This document shows positions 8,972 to 16,748 of a DNA stretch of 64,000 bases, piece by piece. Below the pieces are notes generated by a model. It was not told the DNA's origin. It saw only the letters and a program-made list of their open reading frames with translations, and made no database searches. The DNA is from Flavobacterium enshiense (GTDB lineage Bacteria > Bacteroidota > Bacteroidia > Flavobacteriales > Flavobacteriaceae). The stretch's first letter is position 1; every line of letters starts with the position of its first letter. Location: positions 2,356,001 to 2,420,000 of the forward strand of contig NZ_CP090376.1 of NCBI RefSeq assembly GCF_022836875.1. The letters run 5' to 3'. The position numbers were made by a program, and so were the translations under genes.

Positions 8972-11464
8972 GACAACAATCCTTCTTCGTGTATTATCTC
9001 TTGAAATTTTTGCAGGACCTTCTTTATAATCGATTTCTGCCAATTCTCTTAACGGAATTTGGTCTCCAACCGGTGTTGATACGTATAAATTTCTCAAATC
9101 TTCAATGTCTTTTCGGTTGGTTTTGTCCAATCGGATGACCAAATCAAATCGCTTTTCGCCTTCAAAAACGCTCCCCGCGGTTTTTCCAGCAAAGCCAAGG
9201 GCGATAATTTCATTTAAATCGGAAATATTCAAACCGTATCGTGCAATTTTACTGCGGTCGTAGCGAACTGCCATTTGTGGCAAACCTTCAGTTTTCTCAA
9301 TAATGACATCCGATGCACCTTCCACATTTCTTATGGCTTTCTCAATTTCTTTGGCTTTTCGTGCCAATACCTCCAGATCTTCTCCGAAGATTTTCACGGC
9401 CAAATCGGAACGTGTACCTGAAATCAGTTCGTTAAAACGCATTTCTATGGGTTGGGTAAACTCAATTTCCATATTCGGAATTTGTTTTTCTATGGCTGTC
9501 TTAATTTTATCTGCCAATTCATCCTTGCTGTCGGCTGAAACCCATTCCGATTTTGGTTTAAGTTTTACGATTACATCACTTTCTTCCATACTCATCGGGT
9601 CTGTTGGTACTTCAGCTGCACCGATGCGGCTGACCACCTGACTGACTTCGGGGAAATTTTTCAGGATTATTTTTTCAATTTTAGTGGTGGTGGCTATCGT
9701 TTTGCTCAGAGATGTTCCGGTTTTTAAAACAGGCTGAATCACGAAATCACCCTCATCTAATGTGGGAATAAATTCACCTCCCATCGTAGCAAACAAACCA
9801 AAAGCCAGTAAAAGCAAACCAAAAGCACCGTAAAGTACTTTTTTCGTATTTCCTATTGCCCAGGTAATTACAGGCAGGTACCAGGAATTTATTTTGTTGA
9901 TTAACCGGTTTGAAAAAGAATTCGGATTTTCTTCTTTCGGGATTAAAAACAAGGACGACATAACAGGTACATAGGTAAAGCAAAGCAACATAGCTCCCAC
10001 CAATGCGAAACTGAACGTCATCGCCATTGGTTTAAACATTTTACCCTCTACACCCGACAGTGAAAGAATCGGAATAAAAACTATCAGAATGATTAATTGC
10101 CCAAAAACGGCTGAATTCATCATTTTTGAAGCGCTTTTAAACGTAATCTTATCAATTTCTGATTGTTGTCCTTCTTTAGGCAACAGTATCAGTTGTGATG
10201 AATTTTGTGATATCTGAAAAGCTATGAATTCTACAATGATAACGGCTCCGTCTATAATTATACCAAAGTCGATTGCTCCTAAACTCATCAGATTGGCATC
10301 GATTCCCAAAATATTCATAAATGAAATGGCAAATAACAGACATAAGGGAATAACCGAAGCCACCACCAATCCGGAGCGCCAGTTACCTAATAAAAGAACC
10401 ACCACGAAAATTACGATAAGGCATCCTAATATAAGGTTTTCAGCCACAGTAAATGTGGTTTTGGTAACCAGTTCACTTCTTTCCAGAAAGCCGTTAATAT
10501 AAACCCCCTCCGGAAGTATTTTCTGAATTTGGGCAACACGATTTTTAACATCTTCGATAACTTTTTTCGAGTTTGCTCCCTTTAACATCATGACCTGACC
10601 TAATACCTTCTCTCCTTCCCCATTGGCCGTGATGGCTCCGAAACGATTAGCGCTTCCGAAACGAACCTGAGCAACATTTTTAATGTAAACGGGAATACCG
10701 TTGTCATTTTTAACCACAATATTCTCTATATCCTGGATGGAATTAACTTTGCCTTCTCCCCTTATAAAGTAACTTTGATTTTCTTTTTCGATATAAGCGC
10801 CCCCGGCAATGCTGTTGTTGCTTTCTAAGGCTTTGAATACTTCGTGTACTTCAATCCCCATGGCTTTTAAGCTTCCCGTATTGATGGCGATTTCATATTG
10901 TTTTAAAAAACCTCCCCAAGTATTAATTTCAACGACGCCTTTAATTCCGGAAAGTTGTCTTTTCACGACCCAATCCTGCAGAGTGCGTAAATCGGTTACC
11001 GAATATTGATTTTTGTATTCTGGTTTTACATCAAGCGTATATTGGTAAATTTCACCCAAACCTGTTGTAATGGGGCCCATTTCAGGCGTTCCGAAACCTT
11101 GCGGTATTTTTTCCGAAGCTGATTTTATTTTTTCGGCAATTAATTGTCTGGGCAGATAGGTTCCGGATTCGTCATCAAAAACAATTGTTACCACCGACAA
11201 TCCAAATTTTGAGATGGAGCGAATTTCATTAACCCCGGGCAAATTGGCCATTTCTAATTCTACCGGATACGTAATGTACTGTTCGATATCCTCGGTTGAA
11301 AGATTACGTGATGTGGTAATTACCTGAACCTGATTGTTGGTTACATCCGGCACCGCTCCAATTGAAATCTGAAACATGGAAAACAAACCGAATCCAAAAA
11401 TCCCAATAGTAAAGAGGATTACTATAAACTTATTATTTAAGCTGAATCGTATTATTTTTTCCAT
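8969..11464 (-). CDS. N-terminal part of CzcA/CusA-type heavy-metal RND efflux pump
   Basis: 831 residues from the ATG at 11464 (MEKIIRFSLNNKFIV), which fits the family better than the longest frame start at 11482. It carries the first transmembrane helix, the porter domain (GAVPDVTNNQVQV, SIGAVPD), the helices with the heavy-metal RND signature region (GAIDFGIIIDGAVIIVEF) and most of the second porter half, ending IVV before TGA. The pump uses the proton gradient to expel divalent or monovalent metal ions. It is first in the pump operon, with response-regulator-type boxes directly upstream. Without readthrough the product lacks its last transmembrane bundle. Confidence 0.88.
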   Translation of the reverse strand: MEKIIRFSLNNKFIVILFTIGIFGFGLFSMFQISIGAVPDVTNNQVQVITTSRNLSTEDIEQYITYPVELEMANLPGVNEIRSISKFGLSVVTIVFDDESGTYLPRQLIAEKIKSASEKIPQGFGTPEMGPITTGLGEIYQYTLDVKPEYKNQYSVTDLRTLQDWVVKRQLSGIKGVVEINTWGGFLKQYEIAINTGSLKAMGIEVHEVFKALESNNSIAGGAYIEKENQSYFIRGEGKVNSIQDIENIVVKNDNGIPVYIKNVAQVRFGSANRFGAITANGEGEKVLGQVMMLKGANSKKVIEDVKNRVAQIQKILPEGVYINGFLERSELVTKTTFTVAENLILGCLIVIFVVVLLLGNWRSGLVVASVIPLCLLFAISFMNILGIDANLMSLGAIDFGIIIDGAVIIVEFIAFQISQNSSQLILLPKEGQQSEIDKITFKSASKMMNSAVFGQLIILIVFIPILSLSGVEGKMFKPMAMTFSFALVGAMLLCFTYVPVMSSLFLIPKEENPNSFSNRLINKINSWYLPVITWAIGNTKKVLYGAFGLLLLAFGLFATMGGEFIPTLDEGDFVIQPVLKTGTSLSKTIATTTKIEKIILKNFPEVSQVVSRIGAAEVPTDPMSMEESDVIVKLKPKSEWVSADSKDELADKIKTAIEKQIPNMEIEFTQPIEMRFNELISGTRSDLAVKIFGEDLEVLARKAKEIEKAIRNVEGASDVIIEKTEGLPQMAVRYDRSKIARYGLNISDLNEIIALGFAGKTAGSVFEGEKRFDLVIRLDKTNRKDIEDLRNLYVSTPVGDQIPLRELAEIDYKEGPAKISRDNTRRRIVV

Positions 11465-11479
11465 CGCAATAAATTTTAA

Positions 11480-11487
11480 CAAATTTA
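11480..11487 (-). promoter_or_regulatory. -7 promoter element of the czcA operon
   Basis: TAAATTTG on the minus strand matches TAnnTTTG. It lies 16 bases upstream of the czcA ATG and 21 bases downstream of the triple 11-bp box array. No clear TTG at -33 is seen, which suits an activator-dependent promoter. Confidence 0.65.
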
Positions 11488-11508
11488 AAAATGAAAGAAA
11501 AAAAACAT

Positions 11509-11536
11509 CTTAAGACAGCCTTAATATCATCTTATG
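11509..11536. promoter_or_regulatory. Three 11-bp-spaced CTTAAG-type boxes upstream of czcA
   Basis: CTTAAG (11509-11514), CTTAAT (11520-11525) and CTTATG (11531-11536) are spaced exactly 11 bases apart. Such spacing is typical of OmpR/PhoB-family response regulator sites. The array overlaps the stop codon of the sensor kinase gene. The same arrangement occurs at 14535-14562, so the regulator at 13801-14466 is the obvious candidate. Confidence 0.7.
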
Positions 11537-12911
11537 GGAATATTAAAACAACCTCTGTCCCTTCATTTATTACACTGCTAATCTCGATTTGGATACTTAA
11601 AAGTAGGCATAATTTCTTAACAATTGACAAACCTAAACCCGTTCCTTTTACTTCGGGATGATTAGCGGCTTCTGAGCGGTAAAATTGTTCGAAAATCTTA
11701 TTCTGATCTTCTTTTTTTATACCGATGCCTTCATCTTTTATTTTACAAAGAGTTTTTTGGCCGCTTTTTGAAATACTTACCCTTACGTTTCCATTTTTAG
11801 GTGTGTATTTTAAGGCATTTGAAATTATGTTACCGACAATTATAGAAAACAAATAGCTGTCTGTCTTAACGTAGAATTCCTGTGGAAAATCAGCAGTAAC
11901 GGTAATGTTTTCACTTTTGAATTTTGGAGATAATCGGGTAATGACATCAAGAAAAACCGAATTTAAAAGAACATCCTCCTCTTTGATAAACTGTTTCTGA
12001 TTTTCGAAGCGTGCCAATAAGAGAAGCTCATCTACCAAATTGTTCAGGCGGTTCACTTCCGAAATACAGTATCTTATTTTAGTTTCGTATTCGTCTTTTT
12101 CCCTTGGCTTGCGAATCAGGACTTCTAATGTTCCTTTAATTACTGCTAAAGGTGTACGTAATTCATGAGACGCATCGGATGTGAATTGTTTTTCGCGCTC
12201 AACAGTGCTTTCAATTCGGTCTAAAAGTTCATTAATGGTTTTTGACAATTGATAAAGTTCATCCTTATTTTTTGGCAGTTCAATTCGCGAACTTAAATTA
12301 TCTTTTGTAATTACAGAGGAAGTTTCGATTATGGTACTCACGGGCTTAATGCTTCTTCCGGCAATAATTCTGGCTATAAAAAACAAGGCGACCAAAATCA
12401 ACGGAAAAGAAATCAATAAGATGTTTCGCAGACTTATCAGAACCATTGCGGCATCATCGAGTGACATGGCAAGAACCAAATGTCCCACAACCTTGTTTCC
12501 ATGCCTGATTTCGGCTTGGATTTGACGGATGGGAATATTATTTAAAAAAGTATCAACAAAAACATAATTCTTTTGCTCACCCAAAAAATGAAGTTCCAAA
12601 CCTTTCAGATTGGGAGATTTATCAATCAGTTTATTGTTCATATCCAAAAAAGCCACAAAAACCGGATTCACATCTACAGTATTGTGCTCTCTTTCTCTCC
12701 AATCATCTACATTTATTTTGAAGTTATCATTATCATCAATTACAATTTCTTCGAGATGTTTTACAACTTCATTATTGATATCTTCGTTTATATGATTGTA
12801 CACCTGTAATTTCACTGTTTGATATAAAACAATGAATACAAACGAAATTAATAGTGCCGTACTGATAATATAGTTGAATGCAATACGGTTTTTAAACGAA
12901 AAAGGCAGCAT
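11532..12911 (-). CDS. Sensor histidine kinase (probable metal-responsive, CzcS/CusS-like)
   Basis: A 459-residue kinase with two membrane helices (about residues 10-32 and 165-186) enclosing a periplasmic sensor of about 130 residues. A HAMP-type linker follows (GRSIKPVSTIIETSS), then the H-box SDASHELRTPLAV with the phospho-accepting His, and the ATPase boxes NIISNALKYTP, DEGIGIKKED and GTGLGLSIVKK. It phosphorylates the OmpR-type regulator encoded two genes upstream. A cation exporter gene separates the two. Metal sensing is inferred from the flanking efflux genes. Confidence 0.92.
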   Translation of the reverse strand: MLPFSFKNRIAFNYIISTALLISFVFIVLYQTVKLQVYNHINEDINNEVVKHLEEIVIDDNDNFKINVDDWREREHNTVDVNPVFVAFLDMNNKLIDKSPNLKGLELHFLGEQKNYVFVDTFLNNIPIRQIQAEIRHGNKVVGHLVLAMSLDDAAMVLISLRNILLISFPLILVALFFIARIIAGRSIKPVSTIIETSSVITKDNLSSRIELPKNKDELYQLSKTINELLDRIESTVEREKQFTSDASHELRTPLAVIKGTLEVLIRKPREKDEYETKIRYCISEVNRLNNLVDELLLLARFENQKQFIKEEDVLLNSVFLDVITRLSPKFKSENITVTADFPQEFYVKTDSYLFSIIVGNIISNALKYTPKNGNVRVSISKSGQKTLCKIKDEGIGIKKEDQNKIFEQFYRSEAANHPEVKGTGLGLSIVKKLCLLLSIQIEISSVINEGTEVVLIFP

Positions 12912-12913
12912 AA

Positions 12914-13798
12914 TTAGCGGTGTATGGATTCAAAATCGGGTTCCACATGAATTAATACGTGGCCCAATTCGGATAATTCGGCGCGAAGAGTATCTTTGAG
13001 AGCATGGGCGATATCATGGCCTTCTTTTACAGTTTTATTTCCGTCGACCATGAGATGTAAATCGACATGGTATTTCATCCCTGCTTTTCGGATAAAACAT
13101 TTTTCAATTACGATAACATTTGGAACAGTAGCTGCAATCCTTTTTATTTCATCTTCTAATTCATGATACACATGTTCGTCCATGATTTCCCCAAGGGCCG
13201 GCCGGAAAATTTTATAGCAATTGTAAAAAATAAAACCGGACGCCAACAACGCTGCCCAATCATCAGCCTCTTCATACCCTTTTCCGAAATAAAGCGCTAT
13301 AGAAATTCCAATAAATGCAGCAACGGAAGTAATCGCATCGCTTCTGTGGTGCCAGGCATCGGCTTTTAAAGCACTGCTGTTGGTTTCTTTGCTTTTTTTT
13401 AGTACGGTTTGAAAGGAGTATTCTTTCCATAGAATAATAGCTCCCAAAATAAAAAGTGTGAACGGTTTTGGTAAATTGTGCGGTGTGTTGATATTGTGAA
13501 TGCTTTCGTAAGCTATAATAGTAGCCGATATAATCAGAAAACCAACCACAATAAAGGTGATTAACGGTTCAGCTCTGCCATGTCCATACGGATGATTTTC
13601 ATCGGCAGGTTTGTTGGAATATTTGATTCCGAAAAGCACCAAAAAGGAAGCAAAAATATCGGCAGTAGATTCAATGGCATCGGCTATCATGGCATATGAA
13701 TTACCAAAATATCCGGCAATTCCTTTAATTAATGCCAACAGCGTATTGCTGATGATACTGAAATAGGTGGCTTTTATTGCTGTTTCGGTTTTTGACAT
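12914..13798 (-). CDS. Cation diffusion facilitator (CDF) family transporter
   Basis: 294 residues with six predicted membrane helices and a cytoplasmic C-terminal domain. The metal site motifs are DAIESTAD in helix 2 and DAWHHRSDA (HxxxD) in helix 5. The C-terminal domain has the CDF ferredoxin-like pattern with DLHLMVDGNKTVKEGHDIAH. It exports divalent cations such as Zn, Fe or Cd by proton antiport; the exact metal is not readable. The gene is packed between the kinase (2-base gap) and the regulator (2-base gap), so the three are co-transcribed. Confidence 0.93.
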   Translation of the reverse strand: MSKTETAIKATYFSIISNTLLALIKGIAGYFGNSYAMIADAIESTADIFASFLVLFGIKYSNKPADENHPYGHGRAEPLITFIVVGFLIISATIIAYESIHNINTPHNLPKPFTLFILGAIILWKEYSFQTVLKKSKETNSSALKADAWHHRSDAITSVAAFIGISIALYFGKGYEEADDWAALLASGFIFYNCYKIFRPALGEIMDEHVYHELEDEIKRIAATVPNVIVIEKCFIRKAGMKYHVDLHLMVDGNKTVKEGHDIAHALKDTLRAELSELGHVLIHVEPDFESIHR

Positions 13799-13800
13799 AG

Positions 13801-14466
13801 TTAATTCTCGTTGGCGATATAACCAACGCCCCTGATTGTTTTAATCAATTCAACATCCTTGTACAAATTGAGCTTTTTTCGGATGGCATTTATGAATACA
13901 TCGATTACACCGGTGTCATATTCAAAATGAATGTTCCAGACATCTTCAATTATGTTATTGCGGGTGCAGACAGTTCCTTTACGCTCAATCAGGTATTTCA
14001 GCAATTCATACTCTCTTTGTGTAAATATAACTTCCTGATCATCAACAAAAACCTGATGGCTCAATGTTTTAATGCTTATTTTGCCCAAATTTAAAACATT
14101 TTGCCTGTCTTTATCCCGAAAGTGTATTTTAATTCGTTCCAGTAATTCATCAAAACTGAAAGGTTTCTTAATGTAGTCGTTCGCCCCCGAGCGCAAGCCT
14201 TCAATAGTTTCATGAACGGTGTCTTTTGCCGTAAGGAATAAAATGGGCGTTTTTTCGTCTTTTTTTCGAATTGCTTTACAAACTTCCAATCCTGATAATT
14301 TTGGAAGCATCCAATCCAAAAGGATTAAATCCGGTGATTCGTTTTTGGCCATTTCCAATGCTTTTAATCCGTCAGTGGCAATAAAAACGGTGTGATCTTC
14401 CTCTTCCAGACCTTGTTTTAGAAAGTTGGAGATGCCTTCCTCGTCTTCTACAATTAAAATCTTCAT
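13801..14466 (-). CDS. OmpR/PhoB-family response regulator
   Basis: 221 residues. The receiver domain has acidic pocket VEDEE, phospho-acceptor Asp51 in LLDWMLPKLSG, switch Thr in FLTAKD and Lys in IKKPFSFDEL. The winged-helix DNA-binding domain ends RGVGYIAN. It is first in a tight operon with the CDF exporter and the sensor kinase. Likely targets are the 11-bp-spaced CTTAAG arrays in front of czcA and in the divergent region upstream of this gene. It resembles CusR/CzcR-type regulators by context. Confidence 0.93.
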   Translation of the reverse strand: MKILIVEDEEGISNFLKQGLEEEDHTVFIATDGLKALEMAKNESPDLILLDWMLPKLSGLEVCKAIRKKDEKTPILFLTAKDTVHETIEGLRSGANDYIKKPFSFDELLERIKIHFRDKDRQNVLNLGKISIKTLSHQVFVDDQEVIFTQREYELLKYLIERKGTVCTRNNIIEDVWNIHFEYDTGVIDVFINAIRKKLNLYKDVELIKTIRGVGYIANEN

Positions 14467-14534
14467 AATAAAGGTTGTAAATATTTGAAACGAAATTAAC
14501 TATTTATGAAAACATCCGGATCCCATAAAACTAT

Positions 14535-14562
14535 CTTAAGCGAACCTTAAGTCAGTCTTAAG
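14535..14562. promoter_or_regulatory. Three 11-bp-spaced CTTAAG boxes between the response regulator and the LtaS-like gene
   Basis: Perfect CTTAAG at 14535-14540, 14546-14551 and 14557-14562. The array ends 21 bases before the -7 element TAAGTTTG of the rightward gene, the same distance as in the czcA promoter. It may also control the leftward regulator gene, which would be autoregulation. Confidence 0.72.
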
Positions 14563-14583
14563 CGATTAAAAATGATGGCTTTA

Positions 14584-14591
14584 TAAGTTTG
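14584..14591 (+). promoter_or_regulatory. -7 promoter element of the LtaS-like gene
   Basis: TAAGTTTG matches TAnnTTTG. Transcription would start near 14597, some 13 bases before the ATG at 14610. No TTG is seen at -33; the CTTAAG array occupies the activator position. Confidence 0.65.
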
Positions 14592-14609
14592 CATTGTAAA
14601 TTAATTATA

Positions 14610-16706
14610 ATGAAATCTGCAAAAAACATCGCACCATTTCTAAAATTAGGCATTTTTTATTTAATTGTAAATCTGATTTTAAGAATAATTCTCATTTTTC
14701 ATCCGATTACACAATCAACTTTCGGATTTGTATCTGTAGTAAAAATGCTGTTTTTAGGTGTAGCTTCCGACTTTTTCGTATTCACAATCGCAAGCGTATT
14801 TTTATGGCTATACCTGTTATTCCTTTCCGATTCAAAATACCATAAACCTTGGGGATGCATTATTTTCGGAATATTAACCGGGCTATTGATTTACATTTCC
14901 TTTTTCAACACCACTTTAAATGAATACGGAGGTGTGGTACCTACCATTGGTGTTGCCTTAGTAGGACTTAAAACTTTATTGTTTGGCTTACTTCTTTTTT
15001 TTCCAAAATATCGTAAAAACATACGATTGGCACTCTATTCCGTTACGGTTTTCATTTTTGTTTTGGTCATTATTCAAAATGCGGTGAGTGAATTCTTCTT
15101 CTGGAATGAATTTGGCGTAAAATACAACTTCATTGCAGTCGATTACCTTGTTTATACTAATACTGTGATTGGAAATATCATGGAATCCTATCCGGTAGTT
15201 CCTTTGTTTATCGGAATTGGAATTATTGCATTGGCTTCGACTTATGTTATTGTAAAAAAGACAAGGGTATTTTTAGACAGACTTCCATCATTTAAAGAAA
15301 AAATACAGTTATCTGCTGTTTATGTTTTTCTCTTTATCGTTTCGCTTTTTGCTGTTCCATTCATGACGAAATTTGAGAACTCACAAAATGTTTTTGTAAA
15401 CGAGCTTCAGGCCAACGGCGTTTATAAATTCTATCTGGCTTTTATGAACAGTGAATTGGATTATGAAAAGTTCTATAAAGCCATGCCTGAAAAAGAAGCC
15501 TATTCCATTTTAAAACAGCATATCCCATCGTTTACGGCAGCATCAACGTTAAGAGCTATTCAGGACGATGGTGAAGAGATTCATAAAAATGTTATGCTGA
15601 TTACTGTGGAAAGTCTGAGTGCCGATTTTCTGAAAACATATGGTAACGAACAAACCATAACTCCTTTTCTGGATTCATTGGCGAATGAAAGTCTACTTTT
15701 CACAAACCTTTATGCGACCGGAAACAGAACTGTGCGAGGATTGGAAGCTGTGACATTGTGCATTCCTCCCACTGCTGGAGAAAGCGTGGTAAAACGTGAA
15801 GACAATAAAAATAAATTTTCAACGGGAAGTGTTTTTAAACAAAAAGGATATGATGTAAAATATCTTTACGGAGGCGATGCTTATTTTGACAATATGGAGA
15901 GTTTCTTTGGAGGCAACGGTTATGAAATCGTAGATAAAAAAACGCTTCAGCCAAATGAGATTTCCTTTGAAAACATTTGGGGCGTTTGTGATGAAGACAT
16001 GGCTAAAAAAGCAATTAAGGTCATGAATGAAGAAGCAAAATCAGGAAAACCCTTTTTTAACCATTGGATGACTGTTAGCAATCACAGACCATTTACGTAT
16101 CCTGAAAACAAAATTGATATTCCTGCCAATTCAAAATCCCGTGAAGGCGGCGTGAAATATACCGATTATGCTTTAAATCAGTTTTTCAAAATGGCCGAAA
16201 AACAGTCTTGGTTTAAAAATACAGTTTTTGTAATTGTGGCCGATCATTGTGCTTCCAGTTCAGGGAAAACAGAATTGCCGATGGAGAAATACCGAATTCC
16301 GGCTATGATTTATGCACCCGGTTTCATCAAGCCCAAAAGGAATCAGACATTAATGTCGCAAATCGATTTAATGCCAACGCTTTTTGGTTTGCTGAATTTT
16401 GATTATCAAAGCAAGTTTTATGGCGAAGATATCATGAAAGCAAGCTATGACCCTCGGGCCTTTATTGCTACCTATCAGGATCTAGGATTAATTAAAGACG
16501 ATAAGTTGACAATCATTTCCCCTGTAAAAAAAGTAAAACAATTTGATTTGGTTTGTAAACGGGAAAAAAAATTATCGGGAGAATTTCAAATTCATTTCGA
16601 AGAAAAACAAAGAAAAATAATTGACAAAAAATTAGTGAATGAAGCTGTTTCCTATTATGAAACTGCTTCGGAAATGCTTAAAAACAAAAAATATCAGAAA
16701 GTGTAA
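14610..16706 (+). CDS. LtaS-family sulfatase-fold protein (phosphoglycerol/phosphoethanolamine transferase-like)
   Basis: About 698 residues from the ATG at 14610; a TTG-initiated longer frame overlaps the promoter and is not used here. Five or so N-terminal membrane helices (to about residue 245) are followed by an extracytoplasmic sulfatase-fold domain. Metal and catalytic motifs are TVESLSADF (Glu), ATGNRTVRGLEA (candidate nucleophile Thr), VSNHRPFTYP and VADHCASSSG. LtaS relatives move phosphoglycerol or similar groups to membrane-anchored glycans. Gram-negative members are poorly defined, so the substrate is unknown. The upstream box array suggests joint control with metal efflux. Confidence 0.85.
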   Translation: MKSAKNIAPFLKLGIFYLIVNLILRIILIFHPITQSTFGFVSVVKMLFLGVASDFFVFTIASVFLWLYLLFLSDSKYHKPWGCIIFGILTGLLIYISFFNTTLNEYGGVVPTIGVALVGLKTLLFGLLLFFPKYRKNIRLALYSVTVFIFVLVIIQNAVSEFFFWNEFGVKYNFIAVDYLVYTNTVIGNIMESYPVVPLFIGIGIIALASTYVIVKKTRVFLDRLPSFKEKIQLSAVYVFLFIVSLFAVPFMTKFENSQNVFVNELQANGVYKFYLAFMNSELDYEKFYKAMPEKEAYSILKQHIPSFTAASTLRAIQDDGEEIHKNVMLITVESLSADFLKTYGNEQTITPFLDSLANESLLFTNLYATGNRTVRGLEAVTLCIPPTAGESVVKREDNKNKFSTGSVFKQKGYDVKYLYGGDAYFDNMESFFGGNGYEIVDKKTLQPNEISFENIWGVCDEDMAKKAIKVMNEEAKSGKPFFNHWMTVSNHRPFTYPENKIDIPANSKSREGGVKYTDYALNQFFKMAEKQSWFKNTVFVIVADHCASSSGKTELPMEKYRIPAMIYAPGFIKPKRNQTLMSQIDLMPTLFGLLNFDYQSKFYGEDIMKASYDPRAFIATYQDLGLIKDDKLTIISPVKKVKQFDLVCKREKKLSGEFQIHFEEKQRKIIDKKLVNEAVSYYETASEMLKNKKYQKV

Positions 16707-16710
16707 AATT

Positions 16711-16741
16711 AAAAAGCCGATTCAAATGAATCGGCTTTTTT
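16711..16741. terminator. Bidirectional terminator between convergent genes
   Basis: An inverted repeat, AAAAAGCCGATTC / GAATCGGCTTTTT, has a 4-base loop, A-rich on one side and T-rich on the other. It serves the LtaS-like gene rightward and the VWA-like gene leftward. Confidence 0.85.
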
Positions 16742-16748
16742 TGTGGAA

